In this document: positions 32,842 to 42,220 of the stretch, one piece after another
How the letters are laid out: each line of letters opens with the position of its first letter
Position numbering within the stretch: the first letter of the stretch is position 1
Source of the DNA: Chloroflexales bacterium ZM16-3
GTDB lineage: Bacteria; Chloroflexota; Chloroflexia; Chloroflexales; Chloroflexaceae
Assembly (NCBI GenBank): GCA_004138175.2
Contig: RYFE02000036.1
Coordinates: forward strand, 1-57,196
Direction: 5' to 3'
DNA: 57,196 nt
Program-made: the position numbers and the translations under genes
The notes under the pieces: model-generated
Seen by the model: the letters and a program-made list of their open reading frames with translations, nothing else
What the model was told of the DNA's origin: nothing
Database searches by the model: none

Positions 32842-34173
32842 CCCCTTGGCGAAGGCGGCGAGGATCTCGCCGAGCAGCAGCCCGTGGCGGGCCAGGTCGT
32901 CGACGAGGACGTGCTCATCGGGGCCGTGGATTGCGCTGTCGGAGCGGTTGAGGCCGACCGTGGCGTAGGGCACGCCGAGGTGCGCGCCGAGGATGGCGAG
33001 CGGCAGGGTGAGCGGCCCGGCGGGCACGGTGCTGAGGTGCGCGCCATAGATGGCCGCGCCTGCCTCCGACACCTGCTGGACAAAGGGCGTGTCGGGGGGG
33101 GTGTAGGCGGGCGGGTAGCCGCCGGGCATGCGCTCAAGGGCGACATCGGAGAAGCCGCTCTCGGCCAGGTGGGCCTTGAGCATGCCAAGGATCTCCTCGG
33201 GCTGCTGGTTCGGCACCAGCTGAAAGTCGAGGATGGCCGTGGCCGAGGCCGGCACCAGCGCCACGTCGCCGGATGGGTCGCAGGTGATCGCGCTCAGGTT
33301 GCAGGTGGGCAGCGTCGACTCGGCGCGCACCAGGGCCGCGCCGCTCATGCCGAAGAGAAACTCTTTGCTCTGCCAGGCCCGCAGGCGCCCCGGCTCATCA
33401 ATAGTGATCTGGCGCAGCTGGGCGTTCTCGGCGCGGGTCGGCCCCTCGACGTTGTCGTAGAACCCGGCGATCCGAATGTCCTCATCGTCGCCTTTGATGC
33501 AGCCCAGCGCCCAGGCGATCCGCCAGAGCGGGTTGCGCAGGATCGAGGCCATGCCAGAGGGCAGCGGGTAGGAACCGCCCCGGGCGTGCAGGCGCACCTG
33601 GAGGAAGCCCTTGACCCCGCTGTAGCAGAGCGGCGCGCCCTGCCCGTCGCGCTCGCCCTGGCTAGCCAGGCACGCGTCGGCGCGGACAAGGTCGGCGTGA
33701 GAGATCAGCGTCTCGGCCAGATGCTGGCTGCCGCTCATCCCGTGGCCCTCGGCGATGATGCTCACGCCGCAGGGCAGATCGCCCTCGGCGACCAGGATGG
33801 CCTGGATGGCCTGGATATGGGCCGCCAGAGGGCCTTTCCCCGCCACAACGCCGCGCGCGTAGAGCGCCCCATTCCGCTCGGCGAGCTGAAACGGCTCGTG
33901 TGACCACTCGCGCCAGGGGCCGGGCGGCGCGGTGTCGTAGTGGTGGTAGAGCAGCAGGGTGCGATCAGATCGCCCGACGAGGTGGGCGACCACTACCGGC
34001 GCGCCGAGCGTGGGCACGACCCGCACAGACATCCCGATGCTGCGCAGTTGTCCGGCGACCACCTCGGCACCCGCTCGCAGGTCGGCAATCTGGCCGGTGC
34101 CAGTGGGCTGGGCGCAGAGGGCGCTCAGGCACTGGGCCAGCTTCTCGGTCATCGGCAGAGATGGAGCAGACAC
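32839..34173 (-). CDS. M20 metallopeptidase-family protein with lost active site
   Basis: A 444-residue M20 dipeptidase-like protein (dimerisation domain included). The first ligand pair is kept (LLLYHHYDTAPP, His78/Asp80) and so is the last His (IHGPDEHV). The bridging Asp motif GVSDDKG is replaced by GVVAGKG (residues 108-114). The catalytic/ligand Glu pair of EGEEEVGS is replaced by EGHGMSGS (142-149), and the following acidic ligand by Ser (ACLASQG). It is therefore probably catalytically dead towards peptides, perhaps a binding protein. Placement next to a peptide importer, divergently, may reflect a peptide-related role. Confidence 0.85.
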   Translation of the reverse strand: MSAPSLPMTEKLAQCLSALCAQPTGTGQIADLRAGAEVVAGQLRSIGMSVRVVPTLGAPVVVAHLVGRSDRTLLLYHHYDTAPPGPWREWSHEPFQLAERNGALYARGVVAGKGPLAAHIQAIQAILVAEGDLPCGVSIIAEGHGMSGSQHLAETLISHADLVRADACLASQGERDGQGAPLCYSGVKGFLQVRLHARGGSYPLPSGMASILRNPLWRIAWALGCIKGDDEDIRIAGFYDNVEGPTRAENAQLRQITIDEPGRLRAWQSKEFLFGMSGAALVRAESTLPTCNLSAITCDPSGDVALVPASATAILDFQLVPNQQPEEILGMLKAHLAESGFSDVALERMPGGYPPAYTPPDTPFVQQVSEAGAAIYGAHLSTVPAGPLTLPLAILGAHLGVPYATVGLNRSDSAIHGPDEHVLVDDLARHGLLLGEILAAFAKG

Positions 34174-34703
34174 AGTGGCGCTCCTGGCGGAAACGTGTTC
34201 TCGATCAGACGATTCGGGGATGTGGTGTGGGTAGACCTAAACAGATTCATAAATATTATAGCATCTCTTGGCTATGATGCTCTGTCGTAGAATCGCCCGC
34301 GCCGCTGGGGCAAGGTGGGCGACAGGATGAGCATGTCGTTTCCTCTTCCTAATGCCCTAAAACCCTCTGCATAGAAGTGGTGTAACATTTGACACTAGGA
34401 ATGTTACACCGTATACTCAAAATACATCTTCTCGGTAATATACACGTACAGGGATCTTCCCGATCTTCACCGCTGCGACACACCTCGGGAGGCAGCGCCC
34501 CCATCGGGTCGCGCCAGATCTATCGCCAGGCGGCAACACTGGCATCGCCCGGCGCGCTTTGCTGTGCTGTACTGTGTACCCATCTCCGCCCTGCGAGAAG
34601 GGAGGTGATACGCTCACTTATCGCCTTACACGCCGGTGCCCCCACGCCGGCTGCTCAACCGCTGTGTCACCGACAGATTCCCGCCTTTTCTAAGGAGGAT
34701 TGA
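34174..34703. other. Divergent regulatory region and long 5' leader
   Basis: 530 bases without a gene. It holds a minus-strand extended -10 (TGC-TATAAT, 34263 to 34255) for the M20 gene, the strong plus-strand promoter with overlapping palindrome described separately, and then a leader of about 280 bases with several weak hairpins but no riboswitch I can name. AAGGAGG before 34704 is the ribosome site of the lipoprotein gene. Confidence 0.6.
34379..34417 (+). promoter_or_regulatory. Consensus promoter with overlapping operator-like palindrome
   Basis: TTGACA (34389-34394), 17 bases, TATACT (34412-34417) is near-perfect sigma-70/SigA spacing. A perfect 11-bp inverted repeat GGTGTAACATT (34379-34389) / AATGTTACACC (34400-34410) straddles the -35 and fills the spacer. 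A repressor bound there would block polymerase. It drives the peptide transporter operon. Confidence 0.8.
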
Positions 34704-36680
34704 ATGACGATGAGTACGTTCTCCAAGCGCTCGATCGCCGGGCTCATGCTACTGGGCATGATCATCCCCGCCCTGGCCGCCTGCGGCGGCGCGCCCGCCG
34801 CCGCCCCGATTAAAGAGACCGTGGTTGTGGTGCAGACTGCCCCGCCAGAGGTGCAGACCGTTGTGGTCGCCCCAACGGCTGATGCGAATGCAACCGCCGC
34901 CCCCGAGGCGACGGCTGAGCCGACTGTCAGCGAGGCATTCTCCACGCCGCACCCCATCCTGGGCGACGTGAAGGTGCGCCAGGCGATCGCCTACTGCTCC
35001 AACCGCCCCGAGATGATCGCCTCGGTCTACCCCTTCCTCAGCACCGAGGAGCAGGCGAGCCTGCTGATGGACACCAATGTGCCGAAGGGCCACTGGGCTG
35101 AGGCCACCGATGGTATCACCACCTACCCCTTCGACGCCGAGAAGGGCATGGCCCTCTTGGATGAGGCCGGATGGAAGGATGATGGCAGCGGCGTGCGGGC
35201 CAACGAGGCCGGCGACCCGCTCTCGCTGAGCTTCACCACCACCAACGCCCAGTTCCGCCAGACATGGTCGGCTGTCTTCATCCAGCAGATGGCCGCCTGC
35301 GGCATCCAGATCATCCCCACCTACGCCCCCGCCTCCTGGTGGTTCGGCAACAGCACTGGCCTGCGCCACCGTGACTTCGAGCTTGGCGCCTACGCCTGGG
35401 TGGGCGAGCCTGACCCCAAGGGGCAGACGCTCTACGCCTGCAACCAGATCCCGCTGCCCTCGAACGGCTGGGAGGGCCAGAACTACATGGGCTGGTGCAA
35501 TGAGAAGGCCAGCCAGGCCATTCTCGCCGCCAATAACACCCTCGACCGTGCGGAGCGGATCAAGCAGTACGCGATCTTCGAGCAGGAGTTCACCAAGGAT
35601 ATGGTGAGCCTGCCGCTCTTCAACCGCACCGAGGCTGCGGCTGCCAGCAATAACGTCGAGGGCTTCAAGCCGAACGCCACCGAGTACTACACCGCCAATA
35701 TCGGCGAGTGGAAGCTTAAGAGCGGCGACACGGTGGTGCTGGGCTTCACCCAGGAGCCGTCCAGCCTCTGGGGGACGATCGAGAGCTCGGCCTCGCAGCG
35801 CATCCCGGCGTTCCTGATCAGCAGCGTGTCGTTCACCAAGTACGACTACGACTACCAGGCCGTCGATCTTAAGCAGCTGCCCAAACTGGACAACGGCGGC
35901 GCCACCAACACCGACATTGAGGTGAAGGCCGGCGACAAGGTCTGGAACACCGACGGTGAGCCTGTTGATCTGGCCCCCGGCGTCAAGGTTGTCAACGCCG
36001 CAGGCGAGACCGTGACCTACGAGAGCGGCACCGTGACGATGAAGCAGCTTGCAGTGACCTTCGAGTACAACGAGGGCATCAAGTGGGAGGACGGACAGCC
36101 GCTGGTGAAGGCCGACTTCGAGCTTGCCAACAAGATCGACTGCGACCCCGAGTCGGGCGCCCAGGACTACACCATCTGCAAGTCGACAGCTAAGGTCGAC
36201 TTCCTGAGCGACACGAGCTACACCGTCACCTATCTGCCGGGCGTGCAGTGGCCCGAGTACTTCATCTACGCGATCGGTGCCTACCCCGCGCACCAGGTGT
36301 TGAGCGACGGGCGCAAGCTGGCCGACGTGCCGGCCAAGGAGTGGCAGACCCTGACCGAGATCACCGAGAAGCCCCTGAGCACCGGCCCCTACGTCATCGA
36401 TAGCTGGGTCAAGGGCCAGAGCATGACCTTCTCGGCCAACCCGAACTACTACAAGGGCGCGCCGGCGATCAGTAAGGTCGTCATCAAGTTCATCGCCGAC
36501 ACCAACCAGGCCGTGGCCCAGCTGCTCACCGGCGAGGTGGACGTGCTCGGCAACGAGACCCTGGGCGGCGGGGCTGAGGTGCAGCAGGTGCTTGAGGCTG
36601 CCAAGAAGGGCGACTTGCAGGCGTTCACTATCGCCAGCCCGACCTGGGAGCACATCGACATGAACATGTTCGTGAAGTAA
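34704..36680 (+). CDS. Peptide/oligopeptide ABC transporter lipoprotein, circularly permuted SBP
   Basis: A 658-residue substrate-binding lipoprotein (lipobox LAAC, Cys27) with a Pro/Ala/Thr linker (28-80). The DppA/OppA-type (SBP_bac_5) domain has its halves in swapped order. Residues 86-335 carry the normally C-terminal motifs (LGDVKVRQAIAYCSNRPEMI, FDAEKGMALLDEAGW, the final lobe). Residues 340-658 carry the normally N-terminal ones (GDTVVLGFTQEPSSL, IKWEDGQPLVKADFELA near 459, STGPYVIDSWVKGQ near 559). The protein stops at HIDMNMFVK, which ordinarily precedes the DVKVRQA block. Only one domain's worth of sequence is present, so this is permutation and not duplication. Permeases and ATPases follow. 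Confidence 0.92.
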   Translation: MTMSTFSKRSIAGLMLLGMIIPALAACGGAPAAAPIKETVVVVQTAPPEVQTVVVAPTADANATAAPEATAEPTVSEAFSTPHPILGDVKVRQAIAYCSNRPEMIASVYPFLSTEEQASLLMDTNVPKGHWAEATDGITTYPFDAEKGMALLDEAGWKDDGSGVRANEAGDPLSLSFTTTNAQFRQTWSAVFIQQMAACGIQIIPTYAPASWWFGNSTGLRHRDFELGAYAWVGEPDPKGQTLYACNQIPLPSNGWEGQNYMGWCNEKASQAILAANNTLDRAERIKQYAIFEQEFTKDMVSLPLFNRTEAAAASNNVEGFKPNATEYYTANIGEWKLKSGDTVVLGFTQEPSSLWGTIESSASQRIPAFLISSVSFTKYDYDYQAVDLKQLPKLDNGGATNTDIEVKAGDKVWNTDGEPVDLAPGVKVVNAAGETVTYESGTVTMKQLAVTFEYNEGIKWEDGQPLVKADFELANKIDCDPESGAQDYTICKSTAKVDFLSDTSYTVTYLPGVQWPEYFIYAIGAYPAHQVLSDGRKLADVPAKEWQTLTEITEKPLSTGPYVIDSWVKGQSMTFSANPNYYKGAPAISKVVIKFIADTNQAVAQLLTGEVDVLGNETLGGGAEVQQVLEAAKKGDLQAFTIASPTWEHIDMNMFVK

Positions 36681-36683
36681 GAT

Positions 36684-36786
36684 TCTGGGAGTCGGGAGTC
36701 GGGAGTCGGGAGTCAGTGATCTGACTCCCGACTCCCGACTCCCGACTCCCGACTCCTGACTCCCGACTCCCGACTCCCGACTCCCA
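36684..36786. repeat. Inverted heptamer array (GGGAGTC type)
   Basis: Four GGGAGTC units, a short centre (AGTGATCT), then nine ACTCCCG-type units. The array starts about four bases after the lipoprotein stop and fills the gap to the permease gene. The long hairpin could tune expression between the abundant lipoprotein and the permeases. Confidence 0.9.
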
Positions 36787-36805
36787 AAACCAAAGCGAGA
36801 AGCCT

Positions 36806-37999
36806 ATGGCTGCATTTTTAGTTCGTAGATTACTCCAGATGTTTCTCGTGACGATCGTGGCCGCGATCTGCTCCTACAGCCTGCTCTATATCTCCCCAGG
36901 CGGGCCAATTGAAACGCTGCTCGCCGAGAAACAGAACGGCGGCGCAAACCGCATCGATCAGTCAGATATTCAGCGCGTGATCGAGCGCTTTGAGCTTGAT
37001 ATTAACCTGCCGATCCGCTTCTCACGCTGGCTGATCGGCTGGCCAAATGGCCCGATCTTCGGCAGCTTCGGCGCCGACTGGGTGGTTGGCTGCACAACCC
37101 CTGGCAAGGTGCGGCTGCGCTACCCCGACGGTCGCACCGAGATCGTCGAGGAGGGCTGCGAGAACACCCTCACGCTGGCCGAGCTTGAGGGCCGCAAGGC
37201 CAGCCGAGGCGTGGCCTTCGGCGACTTTGGCGAGAGCCAGGTGATCCTACGCGGGCGGCCTGTCACCGACCTGATCGGCTCGCGCCTGTTCTACACGCTC
37301 TACCTGATGGGCGGCGCGGTCGGGCTGGCCCTGCTGATCGGCGTGCCGATCGGGGTCTACTCGGCGGTTAAGCAGTACTCGCGCTTCGACTACACCATGA
37401 CGTCGATCGCCTTCGTGGGCTCGTCGCTGCCCAGCTTTGTCTTCGGCATCTTCGCCATTCTGATCTTATCGGTTCTGGCCAAGCAGGCTGGCCTGCCCTA
37501 CCTGCCCTCGGGCGACGCGGTGGGCGTCCGCGACTATGTCATCCCGCTGCTCGGCACGATCACGGCTGGATCGTTCTTCGACCGCTTCCTGCGCTTTCTA
37601 ATGCCCTGCGGCGTGCTGACCTTTATCAACATCGCTGGCTGGAGCCGCTTTGTGCGCACGAGCATGCTTGAGGTGCTCAGCCAAGACTATGTGCGCACCG
37701 CGCGGGCCAAGGGCGTCAAGGAGAGCGCCGTGGTGCTCAAGCACGCCCTGCGCAACTCGCTTATCCCCTTCGTTACCCTACTGGCCGGCGTGCTGGCCAC
37801 CCTCTTCGGCGGCGCCCTGATCACCGAGACGGTCTTCAACTGGCCGGGCCTTGGTCGGCTCTATATCGACGCGCTCAGCCGCAGTGACTACAATGTCGCT
37901 AACGCTCTGCTCCTGATCAATGTGGTGCTGCTGCTGATCGGCATCCTGATCACTGATATCCTGTATACGGTTGTCGATCCGCGCATCCGGCTGGGCTAG
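36806..37999 (+). CDS. Peptide ABC transporter permease, DppB/OppB type, with enlarged external loop
   Basis: A 397-residue inner permease: TM1 (about 10-32), a long extracytoplasmic region, then five further helices. The EAA loop that touches the ATPase is TARAKGVKESAVVLKHALRN (about 291-310), and the end is the family-typical LYTVVDPRIRLG. DppB proteins are usually about 310-340 residues. The extra segment is about residues 85-140 (GADWVVGCTTPGKV ... EEGCENTLTLAELEGRKASR), with two Cys that could form a disulphide. It is second in the transporter operon. Confidence 0.93.
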   Translation: MAAFLVRRLLQMFLVTIVAAICSYSLLYISPGGPIETLLAEKQNGGANRIDQSDIQRVIERFELDINLPIRFSRWLIGWPNGPIFGSFGADWVVGCTTPGKVRLRYPDGRTEIVEEGCENTLTLAELEGRKASRGVAFGDFGESQVILRGRPVTDLIGSRLFYTLYLMGGAVGLALLIGVPIGVYSAVKQYSRFDYTMTSIAFVGSSLPSFVFGIFAILILSVLAKQAGLPYLPSGDAVGVRDYVIPLLGTITAGSFFDRFLRFLMPCGVLTFINIAGWSRFVRTSMLEVLSQDYVRTARAKGVKESAVVLKHALRNSLIPFVTLLAGVLATLFGGALITETVFNWPGLGRLYIDALSRSDYNVANALLLINVVLLLIGILITDILYTVVDPRIRLG

Positions 38000-38068
38000 G
38001 TGGGCACCCACAAGGGGGCGCCCCTACGGTACGGGCGCCCCTTGTGGGCGCCCCTTGTGGGTACGGAG
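38000..38068. repeat. GGGGCGCCC palindromic repeat between permease genes
   Basis: GTGGGCACCCACAAGGGGGCGCCCC and CGGGCGCCCCTTGTGGGCGCC-type segments form interleaved hairpins between the two permease genes. The sequence is complex and partly repeated; no gene is present. Confidence 0.7.
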
Positions 38069-38076
38069 AAATACTG

Positions 38077-39069
38077 ATGGCGACCACCACCACAGCTGTC
38101 CCGGCCGACGAGCCGAAGACGACCGCACCGGAGAGCCAGTTGTCGATTGTGCTGCGGCGCTTCCGCAAGCACCACCTGGCGATGTTCTGCCTCGGCCTGC
38201 TCACGGTTATGCTGCTGCTATCGGCCCTGGCTCCAGTGATCGCGCCCTTCCCGCGCGATCAGCTTGACTCGGCCGCCAAGTTTCTCACACCACTCAGCGT
38301 CGATCATGCGGGCAAGCTGCGCATCTTTGGCACCGACCACCTCGGGCGCGACTACACAACCCGCCTGCTCTTCGCCTCGCGCGTCTCGCTGGGCACCGCC
38401 GTCTTCGCAACGCTGATCGCCTCAACCATCGGCATCGTGCTCGGCCTACTGGCAGGCTTCTTCGGCGGCTGGATCGACACGATCATCAGCCGCACCCTGG
38501 AGGTGGTGGCCACCTTCCCCACCCTCTCGCTGCTGCTGATCGTGGTTTCGATCTTCGTCGGCAACGAGAAGAACATCCCCTTCCCCGCCTTCGTCACCAA
38601 AACAATCTCCTTCCTCTTCGCGGTGAGCGAGCGCGAGGCCAAGCTGGTGCTGATGGTCAACCTCATCCTGGCCCTCTTCGGCTGGACGACCACCTGCCGG
38701 CTGATGCGCGGGATGGTGCTCTCGGTGCGCGAGAACGTCTATATCGACTCGGCGCGGGCGCTGGGCGCCTCCAACCTGCGCCTGCTGGCCCGCCACGTCT
38801 TCCCCAACTCGCTGCCGCCGATGATCGTTGACTTCACCCTGGCCGTGAACGGCACCCTGGTGGCCGAGTCGGCCCTCAGCTTCCTCGGCTTCGGCATCAC
38901 CGACCCGACGCCGACCTGGGGCAATATGCTCAACTCCGCCCAGAGCTATATGTTCCAGTACCCCTGGATGCCGCTCATCCCGAGCCTGCCCATCCTGCTG
39001 GCATCTGTGGCGATCAACTATATCGGCGACGGCCTGCGCGACGCCCTCGACCCCCGGCAGAAGATCTAG
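38077..39069 (+). CDS. Peptide ABC transporter permease, DppC/OppC type
   Basis: A 330-residue permease with an N-terminal TM helix (about 40-60), LRIFGTDHLGRDYTTRLLFA (family motif after TM1), an EAA loop SARALGASNLRLLARHVFPN and the C-terminal INYIGDGLRDALDPRQK signature. It pairs with the DppB-type subunit to form the channel. ATG 38077 has GGAGA upstream; an earlier in-frame GTG at 38044 lies in the repeat and is rejected. Confidence 0.94.
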   Translation: MATTTTAVPADEPKTTAPESQLSIVLRRFRKHHLAMFCLGLLTVMLLLSALAPVIAPFPRDQLDSAAKFLTPLSVDHAGKLRIFGTDHLGRDYTTRLLFASRVSLGTAVFATLIASTIGIVLGLLAGFFGGWIDTIISRTLEVVATFPTLSLLLIVVSIFVGNEKNIPFPAFVTKTISFLFAVSEREAKLVLMVNLILALFGWTTTCRLMRGMVLSVRENVYIDSARALGASNLRLLARHVFPNSLPPMIVDFTLAVNGTLVAESALSFLGFGITDPTPTWGNMLNSAQSYMFQYPWMPLIPSLPILLASVAINYIGDGLRDALDPRQKI

Positions 39070-39350
39070 GGGACAGGAGTCGGGGGTTAGGAGTCGGGAG
39101 TCGGGGCGTAGAGTTCTTTGAAGATTTAGGAGTTGGGAGTCGAGAGTCGGGAATCGGGGTTCTTTCATTGCCATAAGTTAGCGAGTACTACTGCCCGGCC
39201 CCGACTCCCGACTCCTGAACCCCGAAGATTTAGGAGTCGGGAATTGGGAGTCGAGAGTCGGGAGGCAGCGTGCAGCACCTCTCATCGCTGTAGGCTACAA
39301 AGCCAGATGTCCGGCCCCGACTCCCGAATCCTGACTCCTGACTCCCATAT
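39068..39350. repeat. Tangle of GGGAGTC heptamer arms
   Basis: At least four arms of GGAGTCG or CGACTCC units (about 39074-39105, 39127-39160, 39200-39265, 39315-39348) in alternating orientation, with unique spacers. It fills the 292-base gap between dppC- and oppD-type genes. It appears to be two nested or tandem inverted arrays. No gene is present. Confidence 0.82.
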
Positions 39351-39361
39351 GGAGCCACTTC

Positions 39362-40384
<1,023 letters not shown>

Positions 40385-40406
40385 ACTTCTACCCCGATAG
40401 AAGAAA

Positions 40407-40448
40407 TTTCTGGGGGCGGCGCAGCCGCCCCCAAACCCCCACCGGAGG
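40407..40448. repeat. GGGGGCGGCGCAGCCGCCCCC hairpin repeat
   Basis: A short stem TGGGGGCGGC / GCCGCCCCCA plus ACCCCCACC in the spacer between the two ATPase genes. It resembles part of the elements at 45242 and 54564. The oppF ribosome site GGAGGTGAGG immediately follows. Confidence 0.75.
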
Positions 40449-40457
40449 TGAGGACGA

Positions 40458-41456
40458 ATGGCTGCGCCAAAGCTCGACACTGCGGGCGAGAGCCTGCTTG
40501 AGGTGAGCAACCTCAAAAAATATTTCCCGATCAAGGGCGGCATCATGCGCCGCACCGTGGCCACGGTGAAGGCTGTGGACGGCGTTAGCTTTAAGGTGCG
40601 CCGGGGCGAGACGCTGGGCCTGGTGGGCGAGAGCGGCTGCGGCAAGACCACCACCGGCCGCACGATTCTGCGCCTGGAGCAGGCCACCGCCGGCGAGGTA
40701 CTCTTCGAGGGCAAGGACGTGCTCAAGGCTGGCGGCCGCCAGATGAAGGCGCTGCGCCGCGATATGCAGATTGTCTTCCAGGACCCCTACGCCTCGCTGG
40801 ACCCGCGCATCACCGTGGGAGAGAGCGTGGCCGAGGGCCTGGTCATCCACGGCATCGGCACGCCCAAGGATCGCCAGGAGCGCGTGCGCGAGGTGCTGGC
40901 CAAGGTGGGCATGCACGCCAGCCAGGTCAACCGCTTCCCCCACGAGTTCTCCGGCGGCCAGCGCCAGCGCATCGGCATCGCCCGCGCCCTGATCATGGAG
41001 CCGAAGCTGATCGTCTGCGACGAGCCGGTCAGCGCCCTGGATGTGTCCATCCAGTCGCAGGTGCTCAACCTGCTCAAGAACCTCCAGCGCGAGTTTGGCC
41101 TGACCTACCTGTTCATCGCCCACAACCTCAGCGTGGTCGAGCATATCTCCGACCGGGTGGGCGTGATGTACCTGGGCAAGATGGTCGAGCTGGCGAGCCG
41201 CGAGGATCTGTTCCGCGAGCCGCTGCACCCGTATACCAAGGCGCTGATCTCGGCCATCCCCAACCCCGACCCGACGGCGCGGCGCGAGCGGATCGTGCTC
41301 CAGGGCGATGTGCCCAGCCCGATCAACCCGCCCAGCGGCTGCCGCTTTCACCCGCGCTGCTGGATCGCCCGCGCGGTGTGCAAGGAGGAGGAGCCGCCCT
41401 TCGAGGAGAAGCGCAAGGGCCACTGGGCGGCCTGCCACTTCGCCGGTCAGTTTTGA
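40458..41456 (+). CDS. Peptide ABC transporter ATPase, OppF/DppF type
   Basis: A 332-residue ATPase with [13 protein letters not shown] start motif typical of OppF, Walker [63 protein letters not shown] and the C-terminal [15 protein letters not shown] cluster. It closes the five-gene peptide importer operon (lipoprotein, B, C, D, F order). GGAGG lies upstream of the ATG. Confidence 0.95.
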   Translation: MAAPKLDTAGESLLEVSNLKKYFPIKGGIMRRTVATVKAVDGVSFKVRRGETLGLVGESGCGKTTTGRTILRLEQATAGEVLFEGKDVLKAGGRQMKALRRDMQIVFQDPYASLDPRITVGESVAEGLVIHGIGTPKDRQERVREVLAKVGMHASQVNRFPHEFSGGQRQRIGIARALIMEPKLIVCDEPVSALDVSIQSQVLNLLKNLQREFGLTYLFIAHNLSVVEHISDRVGVMYLGKMVELASREDLFREPLHPYTKALISAIPNPDPTARRERIVLQGDVPSPINPPSGCRFHPRCWIARAVCKEEEPPFEEKRKGHWAACHFAGQF

Positions 41457-41458
41457 GT

Positions 41459-41520
41459 GTTGAATGTTGAATGTTGAATGCTGAATGCTGAATGTCGGGC
41501 ATTCAGCATTCAACATTCAA
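41459..41520. repeat. Inverted heptamer array (TTGAATG type)
   Basis: Five TGAATGT/TGAATGC units, centre CGGGC, then ATTCAGC/ATTCAAC units. It begins about three bases after the OppF-type stop, between convergent genes, where it could terminate both. Confidence 0.88.
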
Positions 41521-41522
41521 CC

Positions 41523-42170
41523 CTACGCGCCAATATCGTGAATCACCGCCCGCCAGGCGGCGTCCACCTGCTCGCGGGTGTGGGCCTGGCTGCCGCTGTT
41601 ATCGATCACCACCGTGGCGCGCTCGATCCGGCTGCTCTGCGCGGGCTGGATAGCCACCCGCCGACGAGCCTCGTACTCCATCATCCCCCGCGTCGTCATC
41701 AGCCGCTCGATCTGCTGGGACTCCTCGCAGGTGATCACCCAGATCTGATGGCACTCATCGGCCCAGCCCGACTCGACCAGCTTGATCGCGTCGATGACCA
41801 CCACCGGGCGGGGCAGGGGCTGCGTGCGCGTGCCGTATCCTCCCACGATCTCGGCCTCGGCGATGAAGGCCCGGATCTCGGCGCGCACCGCCGGGTGGAC
41901 GATATGCTCTAGCCGCTCTAGGGACGCCGGGTTGCTAAAGACGATGTTGCCCAGCAGGCGCCGGTCGATCATGCCGCCTTGCCTGGTGAGCACCTGCGGG
42001 CCGAAGGCGGCGACGATCTGCTGGTAGACGGGCGTGCCGGGCCGCTGGACGCGGTGCGTCACCCGGTCGGCGTCGATGGTGCGGGCGCCGAGGGCAGCCA
42101 GCATGGCCACCACGGTGCTCTTTCCGCAGGCGATACCGCCGGTGAGGCCGATGAGGTAGGGCTTTGTCAT
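41523..42170 (-). CDS. coaE: Dephospho-CoA kinase
   Basis: CoaE phosphorylates dephospho-CoA, the last step of coenzyme A synthesis. The 215 residues begin MTKPYLIGLTGGIACGKSTV (Walker A, residues 9-18) and include ARTIDADRVTHRV, RRLLGNIVF, LEHIVHPAVRAEI and VVIDAIKLVESGW. ATG 42170 is fixed by the family N-terminus. The bases upstream are the heptamer array and offer no clear ribosome site. It is flanked on both sides by TTGAATG arrays. Confidence 0.94.
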   Translation of the reverse strand: MTKPYLIGLTGGIACGKSTVVAMLAALGARTIDADRVTHRVQRPGTPVYQQIVAAFGPQVLTRQGGMIDRRLLGNIVFSNPASLERLEHIVHPAVRAEIRAFIAEAEIVGGYGTRTQPLPRPVVVIDAIKLVESGWADECHQIWVITCEESQQIERLMTTRGMMEYEARRRVAIQPAQSSRIERATVVIDNSGSQAHTREQVDAAWRAVIHDIGA

Positions 42171-42173
42171 GGT

Positions 42174-42219
42174 GTTGAATATTGAATGTTGAATGCCTGG
42201 CATTCAACATTCAATATTT
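42174..42219. repeat. Inverted heptamer array (TTGAATG type)
   Basis: TTGAATATTGAATGTTGAAT and its complement meet at GCCTGGC. It lies between coaE and the deaminase gene on the same strand. Confidence 0.88.
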
Positions 42220-42220
42220 A

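Noticed and set aside
34424-34703. Riboswitch or T-box in the leader of the peptide transporter
   Set aside because: Several weak hairpins but no recognisable conserved core such as a T-box sequence or known aptamer motif.
36684-39350. CRISPR array in the GGGAGTC repeat regions
   Set aside because: Units are 7 bases without spacers, arms are inverted and no cas genes are present.
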